Assembly (NCBI GenBank): GCA_019454045.1
Contig: SKCR01026805.1
Coordinates: 1 to 64,000 of the forward strand
Reading direction: 5' to 3'
DNA length: 64,000 bases
From: Zanthoxylum bungeanum
Taxonomy: Eukaryota > Streptophyta > Magnoliopsida > Sapindales > Rutaceae
Positions within the stretch are counted from its first letter, which is position 1; each line of letters starts with the position of its first letter. A program made the position numbers and the translations under genes. Of this stretch, positions 59,359 through 64,000 are shown piece by piece. The notes below the pieces were generated by a model. It did not search any database and was not told the DNA's origin. It worked only from the letters and a program-made list of their open reading frames with translations.

Positions 59359-60659
59359 CTATCTTATGGGGCGGTCGGTGTAAACCCTAATAGAATGGGC
59401 TTGAAAATAAGGCCTCAACTTCCGTGACCAAATACATGGCCATAACCCCATGGGCTGGATATCGGGTTTCTGCATCCAATAAGGCCTCACTAGTATAGTA
59501 TATTGACCTCTGGATTCTTGCCATAGTATTGAGCTTAAAGCATATTCAGAAACAGCTAAGAACAGGAACAAAGTCTCACATGAGATCAGTTTTGCTAGTA
59601 GAGGGGGCTGAGCCAAATACTCATTCAGCTCCTAGAATGCATCCTCAAATTCGGTCGTCTAGCTGGCCTCATTCTTGGCATTCTTAATCAACTTAAAGAA
59701 GGCGTGACACTTGTCGGTGGCCTTAGAGATAAACCGATTCAATGCTGCCACCCGACTTGTCAGGCTTTGTACCTCTTTCACTGTCCTCGGGGAATTCAAC
59801 TCTAGAACGACTTTTATCTTCTGTGGATTTACCTTTACACCCCGAGCACTGACCATGTACCCTAAATATTTGCCCGAAGACACCCCAAAAGCACACCTAT
59901 CTGGATTCAGCATCATATTATTCTTCCTCAATAATTCAAAAGTCCCCCTGAGGTCATCCAAATGATCTTCGGGATTCTTGGTCTTTGTAATCATGGCATC
60001 GACATAAACTTGCATTTTCTTGCTAATGAGTGGTTTAAATACCTTGTTAACCAACCTTTAATATGTGGGCCTTGTATTCTTTAACTCGAAGGGCAGCACC
60101 TTGTAGCAATAAACCCCCTAGTCAGTGATGAGGTTGTCTTCTCCTCGTCTTCAGGGTGCATTTTGACCTGGTTATACCCCGAGAAGGCATTCATGAAATT
60201 GAGAAGTCCATGACATTTCGTGGAATCCACAACTGGTCCACCTTCGGGAGTGGAAAACTATCATTTGGGCAAGCTTTGTTTAGGTCGGAGAAGTCCACAC
60301 TCTCCACTTCCCCTTGGCCTTTTTCACTAAGACCATATTGGATATCCACATCGGGTATTTCACTTATCTGATGAAACCAGCATTAAGCAATTTCTCAACC
60401 TCCGCTCGTATCGCCTCGTAGCATTCCTGATTGAAGATCCTTCTCTTTTATTTTACTAGCTTGTGAGCCCGATATCCTGCCAATCAGTGACTGATGAACC
60501 TTGGATCAATCTCGGGCATATCTCCTGCCTCCAAGTAAAAATGTCAGCATACCCCTTAAAAACTCGAGCAATCCCTGCTTCAGGTTCTGTTCCAACCCTA
60601 CTCGGACCTTGATAACCTTCCTGGGGCCGAAGAGCTCTGCCAACTCTAATTCTTCTCAT
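59359..60659 (-). pseudogene. Tat Gypsy reverse transcriptase and first RNase H
   Basis: 60659-60456 is the region before the RT (FKGYADIFTW). The frame 60054-59659 gives MVNKVFKPLI, YVDAM in place of the catalytic YVDDM, LNPDRCAFGV, KYLGYMVS and the thumb. 59616-59359 is RNase H 1 text (SEYALSSIL, ending in IRVYTDRPIR). The RT part between 60456 and 60060 is in several frames. Loss of one catalytic Asp and several frame changes show it is inactive. Confidence 0.85.
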
Positions 60660-61208
60660 GCTCCCAACTGACTGGGGTCCTCGAGTTGAGGGTCTAGGGA
60701 CTCGACCCCTATGTCTTCTTCCATTTTTTCCTTTATCTTCTTGATCACCTCCTCATACAGAGCATTTCCTTGGAGACGGTGGTAAAATAACTTTTTGTCG
60801 TCCTTTGGCTTCCGCAGACTACCCCAACTCCATCTCGAGTAGGGAACTTCAATTTCAAGTAATAGAAGGACATAGCCATCTTCGACTTCATCATGAAGGG
60901 ACAACCCACAATAACCTGAAAGTTGCTCATACAGTCGACCACTGTGAAGTCCATCACCATGGTCCACATATGGGGCGGTCTCAATTGTCACTACTAGTTT
61001 TTTATTCGGGCCAATGGGACAATAGTTGCATCCCCAAACCTATATAACGGTGTCGCATCTTGGGTCACAATGGCATACTCCACACCCAATCACTCCATAA
61101 CATCATTGGAGATTATGTCCACTGCACTCCCCGGGTCTACCAAGATTTTATCCACCTCGTCCCCTCCAATCACAGCCTTGATTATCAATGCATCATCATG
61201 AGGGTAAC
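60656..61208 (-). pseudogene. Tat Gypsy aspartic protease region
   Basis: Around 61143-61118 the minus strand encodes VDPGSAVDII, the Gypsy protease motif with Pro where Thr or Ser is normal, followed by a stop about 10 codons later. The frame 60991-60656 continues downstream towards the RT. It cannot be functional. Confidence 0.7.
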
Positions 61209-62443
61209 TTACACCCTTAACATCTTCCTATGTAAATATGATGGGGACAGGTCGACCCCTTTAAACCCCTCTGGGCCTTCTCTATTATCAGAACCTCCGA
61301 CCCCCCTAATCCTGTAATAATTCTTCATGGCCCGGTTTGAGTCCCTAACCAATATTTTCCCCCGACAATAGTGAACATTTGTCTCGGCTTTCTTCGTTGT
61401 CGGACCATTATGCTTCTTGATCAATGCATTCATTCAAGTACTCATTTTGCACCAAATTTTCCACCTGCTCCTGCAGGTCTCTGCACCACTCCTCTGTGTG
61501 CCATCTCAGATTGTGGTGTACATAGCATGACCTCTCGTTTTTCTTTTCTGAGGGATACTTCCTCAGGTCTGATTCAACCAATAGACCCTTGTCTTGGACT
61601 CCTTGACTATCTAGGCCAGAGGTCTGTTCAAAGGCGTGTATACTGCCCCTCCTGCCACATGGTTGACTAAGACAGGTGCCCTCCTATATTGGGGCATATT
61701 ATTATCCTGCATCGGTCTGAACTCCTTCTATCTCAAGGACGGCCTCCTTACCTCCCCACTCGGACCATTTTAATTTTCAGGCCTGACCATTCTATGCTTT
61801 TGAGTACTCCCTCCTTGGCAGTCTTCTCTTCTTCTTCTATCAAAACAAACTTCCTCTTCAGCTCTAAACCCGTGTCATAGTCCGACACATCCTGGATCCT
61901 CAAGTGAGTCCATAAATTTCCGACCTTAAAGGACATTTTAAAACTTTCCAATGCCTCCTTGGACTCATACGCCTCGATCTTCAGCACTATATTATGGTAC
62001 ATTTCAACAAAGTTCTTCAGTGACTCATCATCTCTTTGCTTTATCAACCTCAATGCCCTTACTATTTTCCTCGGCACACAGGCCCCTTTAAAATGTTGCA
62101 CAAAATACTTCCTCAACTGAGAGAAGCTACCGATGCTCCATGGGGTCAAGGTTCTGAACCACGAGCTTGCTGACCCGCCCAGAGTCAAATGGAACACCTT
62201 AAAGATGGCCTCTCCCACCATCCCTTGGACCTCCATCACTAAAACAAACCTCTCAACATGAGAATTAGGATCAGTATGGCTATTGTAAACGTCAATGGAA
62301 GGCATGGTGAATTGCCTCGGAAACTTCGTTGCTAAAATCTCCTTCGTAAATATGGAGACTGTCTCTCCATCCTGGCTGTCTCTCATCCCCTCTTTCATAT
62401 TTTCTTCCCACTTCTTCATCTCCTTCCTGAACCAACTGTTCAT
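61209..62443 (-). pseudogene. Tat Gypsy gag
   Basis: The 231-aa frame 62443-61748 has a Retrotrans_gag body: SHTDPNSHVERFVLVM, SASSWFRTLTPWSIGSFSQL and LRLIKQRDDESLKNFVEMY. Further on, near 61530-61430, the minus strand encodes the Tat gag zinc-binding segment (C...H...WHTEEWC followed by LQEQVENLVQ). 61433-61209 is the continuation towards protease. Frame changes separate these parts. Gag forms the particle and binds RNA. Confidence 0.85.
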
Positions 62444-62960
62444 CTGGTTCTCGGAGTTATCACGCTATTTTCCATGAGCTTCCCCATATTTGCCACATTA
62501 TGCACGATATCTCATGTGATTGGGGATCCATCACTCTTCCCCAAGGTGTACCCCACAGTTATTTTTTATAAAACATAGGGTTGTTGCTAGAAGACTAACG
62601 ATTTTCTGTCATCCTCCTCTTCCCAAAACTCTCATTCCTGTAGAACTCCTCCACCTATGACTGCTAATCTTACTCTTTGGGCATTCATTCTTCTGTCTTC
62701 ATCATCATACTCATCAACCCCAACAGCCCTCTTTCATCGGGCTATCTTGTCTCTCCTCCCACTTGGACCAGCTTCAATTCGTTCCTTGTTTCTTTTCTCT
62801 AGTCTTTCTAACTTCTCCATCATATTCTGAAGAAAGGCTTGTTAACTCCCTCTCATTTCTCATTTTTCTTCCATCAATTTCATTATTGTAGATTTTGAAG
62901 ACTTGTGGTTCCCCTATTCCGTCACCGTCTTAATACGTCTATTGCTTTTTATCCTGGTAT
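62444..62960 (-). other. Tat Gypsy leader and gag N-terminal remnant
   Basis: This stretch lies between gag and primer site. It is Lys/Glu- and Arg-coding on the minus strand in broken frames and shows no intact start. Confidence 0.5.
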
Positions 62961-62979
62961 CCCCACAGACGACGCCAAT
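62961..62979 (-). other. Tat Gypsy primer-binding site
   Basis: The minus strand reads attggcgtcgtctgtgggg directly after the 5' LTR, a form of tggcgccgtctgtggg found in many plant Gypsy elements of this group. It fixes the element orientation. Confidence 0.8.
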
Positions 62980-63843
62980 TGTTGATGACCGATTTTCATT
63001 CCAAGGAAAAATTCAGAGACTTACTCCTCGAACAATCTTCCCCCAACTGTGAATTTATTTGGTTTATGGGGAACCAAAAGTAAACTTAGCAGAAAAGGTA
63101 AACACACAGATGAAAACATAGGATATAACGTAGTTCGGCGGAATGGATCCAATCTACGTCCACGGGCACAAAGAAATGAAATTTTTTTATACGTGGTCGG
63201 ACTTGACCGACCATTTTTTACAAGTGATCAAGTATGACCGAGCTATTTTATCACTCTATAGTACTAATTGTTTCTCTCTTTCTTACAATACTTCGAGAAA
63301 AATTTATTAACCTTTAGAAAAGTGTTCTCAACCCTTTTATATACTAAGAAAAACAACATTGTTCCACCATCCTCATGACGTCAGCCATGTGAACCTACTG
63401 CTACCAAATAGGCTCTCTACCCCATATGTTTCGCCAAAAGTAGACTTGTCATCTGACATTTCATTAAGTCATTCTATTTGGGCACTACCACACGTTACAT
63501 TAATAATGTCAGCTTGTATCCATCTGCTCACGCGGTGGCGTGAGTTAAAAGATAACCCTACAAATTGCTATCGCTCTTCTTCACGAGGTCGGATGACTGA
63601 GCTGAGACTTTCCCGCCCCTCCGAACTATGTTGATCGGGTCAGATCCGAGGTCCCCGACTACCAATCTTCTTATATATTGGTGCTCCTCGGGTTGGTCAG
63701 GTAATATAGATCAGGCCCAATAATTCAGCTGGATTGGTTAGCTTTGAGTGATGTCCTCGAACTACAGTGTTCTAAACTTGAAATTCCTTGCATGCCCTTC
63801 TCAATCCGCTGTCAAAACTTTAGCCCAAAAATCACCATCAACA
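62980..63843 (-). repeat. Tat Gypsy 5' LTR (864 bp)
   Basis: It starts tgttgatgacc and ends caccatcaaca. It aligns with 28655-29520 with many substitutions, which indicates an old insertion. To its right (63844-64000) is AT-rich DNA without a recognisable feature. Confidence 0.88.
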
Positions 63844-64000
63844 GAGACTAACTAAACTAAACTATTTATTGTTGGCGGGATATGTGTTGTAAATCTAATT
63901 TAACATGCATAATTCAAGAAATTGAAAAAAATAATATGCAATTGATTGAAACTTAGAAAAACCTGAAAAGGTTGAAGATGATTAAAACTTGGTCCAGGTC

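Larger units (their letters stand above)
28655..63843 (-). mobile_element. Tat-lineage Ty3/Gypsy retrotransposon, 35 kb including nested insertions
   Basis: Homologous LTRs of about 865 bp stand in direct orientation at 28655-29520 and 62980-63843. The primer site abuts the right LTR, so the element reads on the minus strand. Gag, protease, RT/RNase H, a second RNase H and integrase lie between 62443 and 57546; two tandem-repeat blocks and a plus-strand ORF remnant follow, as in Tat/Retand elements. Removing the insertions at 30428-49654, 49773-50701 and 52369-55305 leaves about 12 kb, a usual size for the lineage. No clean target duplication is visible (agggc left, gagac right), and the two LTRs are clearly diverged, so the element is old. 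If the two LTRs belonged to separate insertions, the left boundary would be wrong. Confidence 0.78.

Noticed and set aside
28650..63848. Target duplication for the Tat element (agggc and gagac)
   Set aside because: Only two of five bases agree, so I do not claim a duplication.

Overview
The window is plant nuclear DNA, most likely from an angiosperm. It is AT-rich and packed with nested plant retrotransposons: Copia elements with initiator-Met-type primer sites, a Tat-type Gypsy element, an L1-like LINE with a C-terminal RNase H, tRNA-type SINEs and hAT-type MITEs. I can support only one ordinary cellular gene, a spliced BCCIP/Bcp1 homologue on the minus strand (CDS 23411-26682, eight coding exons, 323 aa).

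Layout. 1-2930: left-truncated, decayed Copia element (LTR, leader, gag and protease remnants). 2931-5291: non-genic, with one possible MITE. 5292-20201: plus-strand LINE, broken by a full-length minus-strand Copia element (6143-15868; 5-bp duplication gtaac) and by a hAT-type MITE (16438-16895; 8-bp duplication). 20202-23410: non-genic, two SINEs. 23411-28146: BCCIP gene with a 5' UTR intron, a promoter carrying site II and telo-box motifs, and a second hAT-type MITE in its last intron. 28282-28654: SINE pieces.

28655-63843 is best read as one minus-strand Tat-lineage Gypsy retrotransposon, about 12 kb of its own sequence swollen to 35 kb by insertions. Its LTRs lie at 28655-29520 and 62980-63843. 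From right to left it has primer site, gag, protease, RT/RNase H, second RNase H, integrase, two tandem-repeat blocks and an antisense (plus-strand) ORF remnant with a possible promoter of its own near 30024. Inside it sit: a Copia solo LTR (30428-49654), itself split by a 14-kb non-coding Copia-type element (31183-45169; duplication ggtat) and by a Gypsy solo LTR (45591-48387; attat). The 14-kb element carries another Gypsy solo LTR (37989-40935; tcaaa) and an unclassified insertion (35533-37306). Also inside are a 929-bp hAT-type MITE carrying an open coiled-coil gene fragment (49773-50701) and a chimeric Copia remnant (52369-55305).

The main points of interest are: the gene fragment carried by the third hAT-type MITE; three tandem hairpins with compensatory base changes in the Gypsy solo LTR; a 23-nt motif repeated in the leaders of otherwise different Copia elements; inverted-repeat blocks shared by the Copia LTRs; the antisense gene of the Tat element; and a noisy duplicated tract in one young LTR that looks like a sequence-assembly error. 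Boundaries and homologies were judged by eye.
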